Assembly (NCBI RefSeq): GCF_028502605.1
Contig: NC_079233.1
Span: forward strand, 5,580,001 to 5,644,000
Source of the DNA: Trichoderma breve
Taxonomy: Eukaryota; Ascomycota; Sordariomycetes; Hypocreales; Hypocreaceae
Reading direction: 5' to 3'
DNA length: 64,000 nucleotides
The notes beneath the pieces were generated by a model. That model was not told the origin of the DNA, did not search any database, and saw only the letters and a program-made list of their open reading frames with translations. Shown one piece after another: positions 22,521 through 33,692 of this stretch (the stretch's first letter is position 1; each line of letters begins with the position of its first letter). The translations under genes were made by a program, and so were the position numbers.

Positions 22521-23121
22521 GGCTATTGTTGTAGCATCGTGGCCACCAGCTTGGAAGAGGGCGGATGCTTCGCTGTGGCAACGATGGATGGTCCAAGATG
22601 GTCGAGGACAAGCGGCAGTTGAACGGATACTGGCACGAGCGCGGCAGCTGAGGGATGAGAGCCGCTCTCACTTGAATGCGCGATTGCGGCAGGTAGCACC
22701 AGCCAGGACGTTGTGTCAAGCTTGCTGAGTTTCTCAAGAGTTCAAGGTTGTGTGTAGCAGGCAGAAAACGATGCCGTGTTAGAAATCAGTCGCAGCTGCA
22801 ACACATTGGATGTTTACAAGACTCCAGCCACAGAGGCTCTAGCGGTCCCCATAGCTCTTTAAGCAAAGCGGGTTAGCGCTGGCATCCCACCTATCAAAGC
22901 GTCGGCGACCGATCCGAAAGTTACGACCCTTGACGCATGTGGAGGGGCCATGGTGCGGTTTTCCAGTCGTGTGGTCATCGACAAAACTTGAGTCCGGATA
23001 TATAGCTTTTGTTTCTGCTGGATTGATTGGATTTTAACGCAGCTTCAAAATATTATTGGAAGCTGTTTCGTTGAATACGCCTATCCATCTTCACCACATC
23101 TTTGCTATTCTTTCGCCAATC
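22521..23121. promoter_or_regulatory. Shared divergent promoter region of the ZZ/EF-hand gene and rcf1
   Basis: 601 bases between outward-facing start codons, without a supported gene. A TATA-like sequence (ATATATAG) occurs near 23000, about 120 bases before the rcf1 ATG. Confidence 0.5.
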
Positions 23122-23892
23122 ATGGCAGGTCGGCCGCCGGAATTCACCGGGCAGATGCCCTCGTCCTTTGACGACCAGTGCGTTTATCCCACACACTCAA
23201 AAGGCAACAAATCAGCTAACATGCAGCTTCAGGGAGCTCTACAATGAGGGTCCGATGCAAAAGGTCAAGCGCAAGCTCAAGGAGGAACCCCTCGTGCCTC
23301 TCGGTGAAGCCCCAATCCCCCTCAATGATAATCGCAAACCAGCATCGGACCATTGGCTAACCCGCGCGCAACAGGAATCGGTCTGACCGTCTTCGCCTTC
23401 GTCAATGCCTACCGCGCCCTCAGAAGAGGCGACTCCAGGCAAGCAAACAAAATGTTCCGCGCCCGTGTCGCCGCCCAGGGCTTCACCGTCATCGCCATGG
23501 TCGCAGGAAGCATGTACTACAACAAGGATCGTGAAAAGTCAAAGGAGCTGCGCAAGCTCAAGGAGGAACGAGATTCAGAGGAGAAGCGCCAGAGATGGAT
23601 CCACGAGCTCGAGGTCCGCGACGAAGAGGACAAGGCGATGAGGGCGGCAATAAAGCAGAGACAAGCAGAACAAACAGGAGCCGCTCCTGCTGCTGAAGCG
23701 CAGACGCAAGGCACCGGAGGCGTCTTGGGCAAGATGGGTTTGTGGTCAAAGGGTGAAAATGCTGCGGCGGAGGCTCTAGCCGCTGAAGGATCTCTATCGG
23801 AGAAGAAGGCGAGGAAAGAGAACCCAAAAAGCTCCCTCGGCGCGCTGGGCGAACTCTATGGATCGAAGAAGGATGATGACTCCAAGAAATGA
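23122..23892 (+). CDS. rcf1: Respiratory supercomplex factor 1 (HIG1 domain)
   Basis: Exons 23122-23177, 23227-23303 and 23375-23892 give 216 residues. Rcf1 sits in the inner mitochondrial membrane and helps join cytochrome c oxidase to the bc1 complex. Exon 1 gives the usual start MAGRPPEFTG...PSSFDD, exon 2 gives KVKRKLKEEPLVPLG, and exon 3 has two helices (GLTVFAFVNAYRAL and GFTVIAMVAGSMYY) around FRARVAAQ, the HIG1 type-1 signature. The usual Gln/Ile at the first signature position is Asn here. A charged, coiled-coil-prone tail follows, longer than in yeast. Intron 1 could instead end six bases later (exon from 23233), giving QEL in place of HFREL. Intron 2 (GTGAAG...CAACAG) is 71 bases. 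It could be a paralogue of the main rcf1. Confidence 0.88.
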
Positions 23893-24187
23893 ACCGTCCT
23901 CTGTTGACGGCCAGACGACTTGGAGGGGAGAAGAAATATGTATAAATCCCTTTCTCAAAAATTGTTTGAGCATGTACGATAGTTTTAAACAGGGGGGATG
24001 ACGAATCACCCCTACTCTGGTTTTACACCCCAAAATGAAAGAAACAGCTTTGGCGGCTGCACCAGGTATCATTCTTTGTGTTCTATATGCTGCCATTGGC
24101 ATCTATTGCAGATCAAATGGGAATCTTATACATCGCATCAAGCGCCAGCAAACAAGAAACAAAATCATCGACATCATGCCGTGCCTA

Positions 24188-26058
24188 TTATCCCATCGAG
24201 CCACCACTTCGATTACCGCCTACTAGACCAGCCATTTCCAGCAGTGCTCTGTCTGCATCGATGTCGCCTGTTCCTAAGTTGATTTTACGGCGCGCTTCAG
24301 CTTCCCTCTCTTCCCAGGCCCATCTCTCGGCTTGCGCCTTTGCCTCGTCGTCACCGCCACATCCCCAAACCTCCAGGTTGTCGATCCGGAACCGGTCTTG
24401 AAAGTCAAATTTTCTCACGATACTAGTGTGGAATGCACCACCTCTTGACTTGTAGTCATGATTGAATACTCCAAACTCAAAGGATTCGTCAAATAGTAGA
24501 GAGACAGCCCCCAGAGCATGCATGCCTTCCTTGCGATGTGACTGCGTCGGCTTAGGATGAGGGCAGCCAAACGAGAGACAAGGTCGATTCCCAGGAGGTT
24601 TCGTGAAAGTGACATAGTCTGTATTTACCGTAGAGGCGGCAAAGACGTCATGAATAGGTTCCAACTGGAAAAGAACCGTTTCTGAGTCGCCAAAGCACTC
24701 TCGGTGAGTATGCTTCCAAGGTTCCCTGATGTAAACTCCAAACGTCACACGCTCGGATTTGCTACCGTGAGGAAACCGTTTGGTTGGAAGTGAAGCCGCG
24801 AACGATGCCTCCTGTCCACCGTCGGGGGTGTCTGCTAATCTCGATCCGCTTACCAAAAGGATTGTTGGCGCCCTCCAATTGAAGATTTTTGATTCGAGGC
24901 TGCCCATTGAAAAGCCAGCATCGTTGCCCGAGTATAGTAACCTCACCCTCCGAAACAAGGAAGAGCCAGGTAAGAATAGCGAAAGCTGTGATAAGGTGTG
25001 CTCGTTTAGAATCTCGCCGGGAGTCGGCAGCAGAGGTTGCGCTGTCTTGCTAATGTGTGTTGCATCATTCTCGATCTTGTGCTTAGAGAAATCAAGATCT
25101 TTAGAGAAGAGGAAATGCTCAAACAATCCATTGAACCCAGCGAAGAGATTGGGAAACAGAACGGGAATGACGGTTTTGAATCGGGTATATCCAATGCCAG
25201 GGGAGGTCTCGACGTTGACGAAGGAGGCCAAGACGCACTCTGCCGTGGCCCGTAGCAGCTCCAACTCGTGGCCCGCGACACGGCTAGAATACTGCGACAA
25301 ACTCTCTTGTGGATCTAGCGGCGCAATTAATAGTAATAGCATTATTATTTTCCGAAGGTTGTCGGTTGGAATAATGGCCTCATGAATGGTGGAGACATCA
25401 CCGCGCCTGGCAGCTTCATTGATATCGAGCAGCTCAAAAGCCGTAAGGACTAGATCATCTTCCTCTTCCTCATCGCCCTCATTTTCATCATCCAGGCCCG
25501 GCTGATCAACTGCGAAGCCTTTGAATTGAGCATTTGGCTTTGCAGCAGCGTTTTCTGAAGCGGTACTCTGCGGCGTGCGCTCGGCTTCGGTCACTTTTCG
25601 GTCGTATACAGCCAGGCTTTTGAACAGAAGCTTGGTCCTATCTGTTGACTTGGCGAGCACCCGTTTATACCGTTCCGTCATGATGACAACGACCATGATC
25701 AACTGCGCAAGCTCAAGCACCACCGGCGCCTCGTGCAGAAAAGGAAAGGCACCAAGATACGAAACCATGTGGAAAATCACAGGCGAGGCCCCAAGGATGT
25801 CTGGGATCTCCAGGAACCGAGCTATCGTGTCTTCTTTGAGGTAGCGAATGTCGCCTTGCTGGTCCGCAAGGTTCTTGAAGACATCTTTCAGCGAGTAATA
25901 CTCAATCGAGGTAAAGCACTTTTCTTTAAACCTGTATGCCTGCCAAAACATCAGCAAACATGCATCTGGGCAACTTTGGATGCAGTGATGCTCACGAGCT
26001 CCAGTGTCAGCTGCTCATGCGTTCGTCGAGGCCGCGTCTGGGAAGGGGTTTGACCCAT
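24188..26058 (-). CDS. rtc5: Restriction of telomere capping protein 5 (TLDc domain)
   Basis: Exons 26058-25996 and 25939-24188 encode 604 residues. Exon 1 reads MGQTPSQTRPRRTHEQLTLE, with Gly2 available for N-myristoylation. A 56-base intron (GTGAGC...TGGCAG, branch CTGAT) leads to AYRFKEKCFTSIEYYSLKD, which matches the conserved start of fungal Rtc5. The C-terminal half (about 340-560) is a TLDc domain: FNWRAPTILLVSGSR, FGVYIREPWKHT, CFGDSETVLFQLEP, HALGAVSLLFDESFEFGVF, RIDNLEVWGCGG. Yeast Rtc5 was named from a telomere-capping screen and has since been linked to V-ATPase disassembly, as for other TLDc proteins. The Gly2 signal fits the presence of membrane targeting and makes it a possible client of the NMT encoded at 33693. 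An apparent start at 25957 is ruled out because it is not an ATG. Confidence 0.92.
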
Positions 26059-26628
26059 GGCGAAATAGCAGAGAGACTCAGTGAATGTTCATTTGGTTGG
26101 GCTTCAAGGCAGGGTATCACAAAAACACGCAAGGGGATTCAATTGAATGGACGGATGAAATGGTTGCATATGATATGCTAGAGTTACATTGATAGATAGA
26201 TGGATTGACGTCTGAATGCCGTTGGCTGCCTAGCACTTATTCTGAGTTTAGGGAGACGCAGCCATGAAACCATAGCGCCGACAAATGAGTGTCGTTCACG
26301 TCACCGTTTATCTGATGAGTCAGCACGCAGGATTGCAAGTACGAGCACAATTCCGTGTCCATTATGGTCTCGTTCACAGTGCATGAGTTGAGCCTGTTAT
26401 TTGTCCCCTTTTTACAGCGTTTGGGCACATCACTACATTCAAGAAACACTATTAAAAAAGAAAGTGTGCATGTGCTGAATACCTATAGAAAATCGGCACA
26501 AGTTTGGTGATACATGCGGCATACAGCATTTGACATGTGGGCCAGTACGCTACCTCTATAAGGAAAATAACCAACGCCTCTTTTCCAAGAGCCAACCACC
26601 TACAACAGGCGCTTCAACGCCTGAGACA

Positions 26629-26700
26629 TCTTCCGTAGTATAGTGGTCAGTATGCAAGCTTGTCACGCTTGAGACCCGGGTTCAATTCCCGGCGGGAGAG
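26629..26700 (+). tRNA. tRNA-Asp (GTC)
   Basis: A 72-base cloverleaf with no intron. The acceptor arms TCTTCCG and CGGGAGA pair with one G-T wobble; the discriminator is G. The anticodon stem CAAGC/GCTTG encloses TTGTCAC, giving anticodon GTC. The T arm CCGGG/CCCGG encloses TTCAATT (B box). The A box is the TAGTATAGTGG region. A run of seven T follows 28 bases downstream. Confidence 0.95.
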
Positions 26701-26708
26701 ATCCGCCA

Positions 26709-26735
26709 CACCTCTAAAGAGGTGGTTCTTTTTTT
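26709..26735 (+). terminator. Pol III terminator of tRNA-Asp with preceding hairpin
   Basis: A T7 run at 26729-26735 is a standard pol III stop. It is preceded by a perfect 7-base inverted repeat, CACCTCT and AGAGGTG, separated by AA (26709-26724). The hairpin is not needed by pol III. Confidence 0.65.
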
Positions 26736-27094
26736 GGACTTTTTTACTTTCATTTTATTCTTGTTCATTTCCGTGCTTCATATTCGTTCGTGATAGAGTT
26801 AACCATGCATAATAAGATTCAGCCAGTTCGCCTCGTTTACTCATACTCATACTCATATTACCGCGCAAAAACTTCAAGAAAACCTGGCCGAAGAAGCATC
26901 TTACAGCTACCGTGTGTTGAGACATCCTATGAAAAGTATCCGTATCCTCCGTGCCAATCCAATACTCCAGACCCCTTTCTCCCGCTCCGCGAAATGCATG
27001 TCTTTGAAGCATATAAAATAACAAAACATAGTTCTAGCGTGCACAGCGTTACCAACAACTCTATACAGTCTTGGAGACGTTAAACGCTTAGTCT

Positions 27095-29437
27095 TTAATA
27101 ATCCTTGGCCGTTACAGATTGAATGAGGCGCTTATATTTTGCTTCATTCTCTTCCTCAGCGTCGTGCGGCTTGAGAAGATCAAACTGTTTAGTGGTATTG
27201 GCCGTCTTGGTCCAAAGAACAGACGGTTTCACCTCTACAGTATGGTCAGACTCTGCCTCGACCTTGGGTGTTGATCCATTGGTCTTGGGTTCATCAGCCA
27301 CGCCATTTGTCTTTTCGTCCCTGGGCACTCTGGGCAAGTGCATTGCCAGCAGCACGTACTCGGCGCGTGTCATATTGTCCATGACATCGTCCATATACCG
27401 CCGTACCTCATCTTGAGGGGCCACGACGCGCATCAGGTTTTCAAGGTAGCGCCCAATGTGTGTAGAAATGCGTATCGTGACGGGTTGGTAATAGTCAAGC
27501 TTGGGATCTCCGCCATACTCTGACGTGCTTCCTTTGCGGACAATGAGGAACGATGCAACTACCTCCTGGCCGGACGGGGTAGGCAGGTATTCCAGGATGC
27601 TGAATTTGGGAAATAGATAGCGATCGCCGTTTCCAAAATCAAACACCACCGCGGAAATGTCAGGCTTCGGAACTGGCGGGGGTCCCTTAGACCTCAGTGC
27701 CTGGGGATTTGCCTGCTGGGGCGTTGGAGGATTCGAAGCTCGCACGTGTCCGTTGGGAGCATCATTGGATAGCTGTTTTGCGGGGAGAGATGCAGGGGGT
27801 GTCTGCAGAGGAGGCTTTGCATCTCTGTGGAGCCGGTCGAGAATCTCCTTGAGGTCTGTTGAATCTGTAAAGCCGGCACGGCCTTCGGCAATGCGCCGAA
27901 TCATATCACTCGTTTTTTGATCCTCCAAGGCAGCCTTCACAAGCAAAACGACCAAAGGATCACTCCTGGGCGGCGGTCTTAGTTCGCTTGATGTTTGGCG
28001 AGGGTTGGATGCCAAGACAATGTCGAGAATAGTTCGCACTTCATCAGCAAAATACTTGACAGTCCTTCCATCCACAAGCAGCCTATCAGCCGAAGGGCCT
28101 TGTTGCCCACCGCTCCGCCGATACTCCGCATTTAACTGATCAATTATCTTTTGGAAGCGATCAAGCTCCCCCTGTTTAGCCTGGCCCACGGCGACCCTCT
28201 TCATAAGATCACGTAGCTCAGGGTCTCCTGACGCCTTTTGGGCGAGCAGGGCGATAACGGGATCGTTAGGGACAGGCTTTGCTGCAGGAGGGCGCCCTGC
28301 AACCGGCGTTGCAGGTTTCGCTGCAGCTGGAGACTGAGCTGGCCCAGCATTTGCCGGCCGAGCGTGAGCTGTCGTGGTTGTGGTCGCTGTCGGGGGTGGC
28401 GGCGGTGGGGGCCTTGCCAATGGCGTGCCTGTAGGAGCCTGGTGCTGCGCTGGAAGGGGATTCGCGGGCTGTCGAATCGGAGGTGGGGGAGTAGCAGCTG
28501 GAAGTGAAGGTGGAGGCACAGGGGGTTGAGCAGCAGGCTGAGTAGAGACTGCCGGGCTAGGCGACGGTGACGTGGCTACGTTGATGGTCGTAAGCGGCGA
28601 GGGTGAGGGCTGAGGTCCCAAAGTGCTGGGCGAGGACGACGGCGGCCTCTGAGAAGGACTCGGGGGAGCAATGGGCTTTGGTGTGGTGGCTGCCGTAGGA
28701 ACTGAGGTCGAGGTCGACGATCCAGGCGCAGGCGGGGGAGGCATGGAGCCATTTGGAGGGCCATACTGAAGCACCGGCCGGGTGAGCGGCTGTGATTGCG
28801 GTTGCGGTAGTGGTTGCGCAGGACTTTGCGTTTGAGACACTGGCGACGGCTTTGGTGCCTGCTGTGGTGTCCGAGGCGGGGGAGGACGTTGCTTGGATTC
28901 TTTGACGATGAACATGGTGGCCTCGACAATGTGAGGCTCTATGGTGATTGTAACGGGGCCAACCTTCGTCATACTGTCCTTTGGAGGATTCTTCGGGTCT
29001 TCGTTGAGGACGCCCTTTCGCTTATGAGGCTTCGTCCAGAACTTTTCGAAGAGTCCATCGTTGATCCATCGATATCGAGACCGAGAGAGAGATTCTGCGA
29101 GGACGCCGCTGTCGGATACGAAGGCAGGTTAGCGAAAGCGGACTGTTGACAAATCACAGTATACATGCCTTTCGGAGATGGATTGATATTCCTTGGCCGA
29201 CAAGTCGTCTGGTTGCGCTATCTCGACCGTTGGCAACGGCTTCCCTGGCTGGATCGAGGTTGGTAGCGGCGGCGGAGGCGGCGGAGGCGATGGAGACGGC
29301 TCCTTGACAGGCTCGGGAGGAGGAGGAGGAGGAACAGGAGTCGCAGAACGCTCCGCTCGCGGTGTCATGTTCCGGCGTTTGTTGGCATTTTCAACGCGGG
29401 CCGAAGTCCTCGCGGGGAGCTTCCGCTTCTTCTCCAT
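27095..29437 (-). CDS. swc3: SWR1 chromatin-remodelling complex subunit Swc3
   Basis: Exons 29437-29169 and 29108-27095 encode 760 residues. The SWR1 complex swaps H2A for H2A.Z in nucleosomes. The N-terminus MEKKRKLPARTSARVE and the block (S)GVLAESLSRSRYRWINDGLFEKFW (about 89-112), followed by KPHKRKG, NPPKDSMTKVG and VTITIEPHIVEATMF, are characteristic of fungal Swc3. Then come a long Pro/Ala-rich linker, two related 44-residue repeats (372-415 and 473-516) and a folded C-terminus (AVVFDFGNGDRYLFPKFSIL). The 60-base intron uses a GC donor (AAAG/GCATGT, acceptor CCGACAG, branch CTAAC), the only choice that restores the SGVL frame. An in-frame ATG exists at 29650; 29437 is preferred because conservation starts there. 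Confidence 0.88.
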
Positions 29438-30979
29438 CGCGTCTCGAGGCGGTTTTACACGGCTGCGGCAGGCGATGGGCGACGGGGCAGCATCATAAGA
29501 GCGCCATGCGAGAGCAGCAAGCGGCCCGAGGGGAAGAGGCCAGGCTGCTGGCGTTGCAATGGGGGAGGAAGAGCCGCGATACTGCGCAGAGGGCGAATGC
29601 GATGAAAAATACTGGTTGGAAGTAGGCCAGAGAGGTTCCAAGGTTGGCATAAATCCTTGGAAGCTGCCCGGCCGTTAGTTGGCTCTAGAGCCCTGTGGAT
29701 CCCCAAGTATGCGCTGCAGTGCCATCGAGCTTCTGCAACAGGGGCTTGATTGGCCCGCTAGAGCACCGGGGCTGGCTGGCCGCGACGCGGGATTGGCGGG
29801 CTGTTGCAGCGCTATCCGCTCTAGACTTGAGGAGCCACAGTGCTGAAATGCGAGGTACAACTTCAGGTGGCCATTGTCGCCGTAGAGTTTACTGCGAAAG
29901 GCAATTCGCAGTTGATCATCGTAATGGCTGGCTCGTCTGACGCAGAGCCTTGAAACCATGACTCGGTATGGGAGCCGCGAGGGCTTACCTGCATCATATC
30001 GTCATCAAATAGATTTGATATGATGCTAGGTAGCCCAGCACCTTTAGTAATACATCCGACAGCACAGAGGAAGCTGATATTGATAATGGACGGATATACG
30101 GAGTACGGCCCTCTGTAATTGCGAGGTACATGTACTCAAAGCACTGTTGAGCGAGCAGGATGCAGATCCTACTGAGCCTCAACGGCCTGCAGCCACCAGT
30201 GCCCAACGTCGCTCATGGCCGCACTAAACTTCGGTTGGCATCTCCGGCGTGCTTTGTACTGCCCAAGATGTCTCAAGTTTACATATAGCGGCAAATAACG
30301 GGCTGGGATACGAATTGCGTCTTGGCCTCGGTGTGGCAGGGCCGTTAGGCAGGGTGAATCTCGTGGATGCCAGCCCCTGTACCACCGCTTTCCACCAACA
30401 CATCTGCCGACCTGAATGGGAAGTTTTGATGCGATTATCTCTATCTTTTCTTCTTAGACTTCAGTTGTTATCTCAGATACTCTATATAATATACGAAGAT
30501 TCAGAAGCTTAATGGAATTTTCACTCAGCCACTGCATGGACACAGCCTGATACTTGCTCAAGCCTCACTAACACCCGCGCCCAAGTACCTCGTCCGTGAA
30601 AGGGTGTCAAACCTGCAGATGACCAAATGCAAGCTGCAATGTGATAGCGCCGCATCCGTTGATGAAATTCATGCGCCGCATCAATAAACTGGTGAACAAA
30701 AAGAGGGCAATAGAGCGAGAACAATCGCAATATCTTGCCTACCAAGAGGCTGAGAGAATAAACCGCCACGGAGCGCGGCATGGAGCATCTTGTCTACAGT
30801 AGTTTCGGAGCGGCACACGGCGGAATGCTGAAGATCCGCTTACGAAAACCCCCCACCGGGTTCAACTGATTCATCATCAACCCGCACACGTCAAACGCTT
30901 GTGCTGGGATCTTTGCGGCTTTCCGACGATTATCGACCCTGGACGCAAGGGAGGCAACCGTTGTGACCTGTGCTGTAAG
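29438..30979. other. Intergenic region, swc3 and ABHD12-like upstream sequences
   Basis: About 1.5 kb with no supported gene between two divergently transcribed genes. The swc3 frame remains open to 29650. One exact TACGGAGTA copy is at 30097, and a palindromic GTACATGTAC is at about 30125. Short open frames on both strands show no domain. Confidence 0.55.
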
Positions 30980-32492
30980 ATGGCAGTTCCCTTGCATCCT
31001 ATCCTTTGGGCGTCCATCGGCGTGGCGGCCGCACCGCTCGCCTTCTATATCGCTCTCATAGCACTGGGCGTGATCCCATTCTTCCAGAGGCAGTACGTGA
31101 CCAATGCGTTTCAGCGATTTGTTTCAGTGCCATGGTCACTCGGTCTTACTTGACGTGTACACGGATACAGCTTTCTATATGCCCATACCGTCAACTCGTT
31201 ATGGTGGTCGGATATCAACGCCCCAGTAGGCTGGGGCTTCGCCAGTTCGTACTCCAGCGCATCCGATCCCAATTGGGGAATTCACGCAACTAACAGTACT
31301 GATATCACGTAGAAAATCAAGTAACACCGTTTGGATTACAAACCTCTGATGGAGAGACAATCTATGCTTGGCACATTATGCCGCTGCCTCTATATCTGCA
31401 ACATGAAACCACAGTGGCAACACAGGACCTGGGGTTCTGTAAAGACTTCACACAAACTGAATCTTTTCGGCTTCTAGCAAACGATCCAGATGCCAGACTC
31501 ATCATAACATGCAAGTCCATCACATGCCCCAAATCCATTGAAAAAGGCTTGTGCTAACAGAAGATTGACAGTTCATGGTGTAAGCCGCCCCTGATACTTT
31601 CATGCCGTTTCTGTCATCTGGACTCTAGATCTCGCAGCTAACCAAACCATGGAATGCAGAACGCCGGTCACATTGCCCAAAATGTTCGGCCAGCTAGTTA
31701 TCATGCCCTGACTGATACGTCATCTTACCACGTTCTGGCCATTGACTACCGCGGCTTCGGTCATTCCACTGGCGCGCCCGACGAAAAGGGCCTGATTCTA
31801 GATGCCGCTGCGGTGGTCGACTGGGCAATCAACGTGGCAAACATTCCCCCGAATCGGATCGTTCTGCTCGGCCACAGCCTTGGAACCGCCGTTGTCAGTG
31901 GTGTCGCCGAACGGTATGCCCTTCAGGGGGTTGAATTTGCGGGTATTGTGCTAGTTGCCGCCTTCAGCGACTTAGCCACGATGCTGAGCGGCTATCGTTT
32001 CGGAGGGCTCGTACCCGCCCTTGGGCCATTCGCTATCTATCCCTCCATCCATCGTGTTCTCGACAGAGTCCTCGTGGACAAATGGCACTCAGCCGACAGG
32101 CTCGTCAATATCGTCCGCCACACCAGGAAAAGATTGAGAATAAGCTTGGTGCATGCAAAGAATGATAAGGATATCCCCTGGACGGAGGATAACAAGCTAT
32201 TTCGCGCTGCCGCAAGCGAGACGATTGGCACTCTAGATGACGATGAATTCGACACTTGGAAAGAGTCTTGCACAGTTCGGACCAGCGATGATTCGTTTGT
32301 GACTACATGGAAAACAGGCGATGACATTATCATTCGTCAAGAGCTATTTCCCTACGGTGGTATGTTGTCAAATTCGAGAATTGGCTCGCAGCGCTGACTG
32401 TACACAAAGGACATAATGAAATTCTGAGCTTTGCACCAGTCAGCTTGGCCATTATGAGGTCGTTTGACCTTGAAGGCACAGCCTACGATTAA
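30980..32492 (+). CDS. ABHD12-like serine hydrolase (lysophospholipase/monoacylglycerol lipase type)
   Basis: Six exons: 30980-31092, 31171-31244, 31313-31510, 31572-31579, 31660-32359 and 32410-32492, giving 391 residues. A membrane helix (about 10-33) is followed by AHTVNSLWW and NQVTPFGLQTSDGETIYAWHIMPL, then FHGNAGH (129-135, oxyanion region), LAIDYRGFGHSTG, GHSLGTA with Ser204, HAKND with Asp301, and GGHNEIL with His366, so the catalytic triad is complete. Relatives hydrolyse lysophosphatidylserine or monoacylglycerols at ER or other membranes. Intron 3 starts with GC (ACAT/GCAAGT), and exon 4 has only 8 bases and carries the codons for Phe-His-Gly. Both choices are forced by reading frame and the HGNAGH motif. 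Other introns are GT-AG, 50-80 bases. Confidence 0.9.
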
Positions 32493-32757
32493 TAACGATT
32501 CCACATAGAAGGTACAGCACGCACATGACTGAACATTCACTACAAGTTGCGAATTGCATACTCATTCGAACCACGTCGGGTCTGATGGTTGAATTTTAGA
32601 GCAAAAATTAGGCATCACGCAGGTGAGCAATTGCTTTGCAGGAGTACTCAAGAGAGAAAAAAAGTATGGGTCTACAACACGACTGCTACGCACCATTCAT
32701 TGATTGAGTCTTTTGATCAAAAATATTGGTTTGAGACCAAACAAAAAAAGAAATGCT

Positions 32758-32838
32758 CGACGGAGACAGGATTCGAACCTGCGAGGCCGAAGCCATATGA
32801 TTTCTAGTCATACCCATTAACCACTCTGGCACTCCGCC
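32758..32838 (-). tRNA. tRNA-Ser (AGA), copy 1
   Basis: An 81-base class II tRNA with no intron, read on the minus strand. Acceptor arms are GGCGGAG and CTCCGTC (one wobble), discriminator G. The anticodon stem TATGA/TCATA encloses CTAGAAA, giving anticodon AGA. A variable arm (TGGCTTCGGCC region) and the B box GGTTCGAATCC are present. T7 on the transcribed sense (A-run at 32743-32749) lies 8 bases downstream. Confidence 0.95.
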
Positions 32839-32961
32839 TATTGGATGTTAGATGTTATGATGTGGAGCACAAGATGAATATAGAGATTCGAGCGCAGAGA
32901 AACGGAAAAGAAAAAAAGTTTTTCATCATGCTAGGAATAACGCGCAAAAAAAGAACTGTTT

Positions 32962-33042
32962 CGACGGAGACAGGATTCGAACCTGCGAGGCCGAAGCCAT
33001 ATGATTTCTAGTCATACCCATTAACCACTCTGGCACTCCGCC
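32962..33042 (-). tRNA. tRNA-Ser (AGA), copy 2
   Basis: Identical over all 81 bases to the copy 204 bases away and in the same orientation. Its own T7 terminator (A-run at 32946-32952) follows after 9 bases. Flanking sequence outside the gene and terminator differs, so each is an independent transcription unit. Confidence 0.95.
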
Positions 33043-33692
33043 AATCAGATGATTGATGAATGGAGGTGCACTATTGTCTATTATGCGTGTATGGCAATAC
33101 TACGGAGTGTGGTACGAATTCAATGGAATTTTATTCGTTTTAGGGTAAGGGATCTGAATGAGTGTTCAGATTCATACCCGCCACAAACTGTGTTCTTGTT
33201 GCATCGCTTTGAGTGATTGGGGAGATAAAGAGGGCTAGAGAGATAGATAGTCCTTGCTCGGGGTGTTGAATCGCACATTAGAATCTAGCGAGAGCGCCAG
33301 AGGCCGAGATAAATCTTAGTATCCAACATGGTGGTAGATGGCTAATTGTGGCTTACAACAAACTCATACACTTGTCGAGCTTCATAGCTACTCTAGCTTT
33401 CAAGTAACCCCCATTCACTCATGTCTACCTGTTCTGATGGAATAATAAAAATGACCAAAAGAGCTTAAATGCTTTACGTCATTCAAAAGAAAATGGAACT
33501 AACAAAATCATGATTTAGCAGTCAAAGCTCCAGGCAGCCTGAAACCACATGTCATCTCCAGCCTGCGTCTAACCCCACCACAGGTTTGGAGGCTCGGTTC
33601 AAGCTGCTTCACCCCACCACTCCGCATCGTCCCTGAATTGCGCAAAAGCACAATCACGCGACGCCCCAGGACTTGAAGCTATCTACAGCACA

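Larger units (their letters stand above)
26059..27094. other. Intergenic region containing tRNA-Asp
   Basis: Apart from the tRNA-Asp gene and its terminator, I see no gene. The last 300 bases are AT-rich and hold the 3' end of swc3. Confidence 0.6.
32493..33692. other. Intergenic region with two tRNA-Ser genes and the nmt1 promoter
   Basis: Apart from the two tRNA-Ser genes there is no supported gene. The 600 bases before 33693 are the presumed nmt1 promoter; I see no clear element. Confidence 0.6.

Noticed and set aside
25940..25957. Start of Rtc5 inside the intron region
   Set aside because: The first codon would be TTG, and an exon starting at 26058 with a 56-base intron gives the conserved N-terminus.
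29438..29650. N-terminal extension of Swc3 by 71 residues from the ATG at 29650
   Set aside because: The stretch is low in complexity and Pro/Ser/Ala-rich; conserved sequence begins at the ATG at 29437. Kept as a minor alternative.
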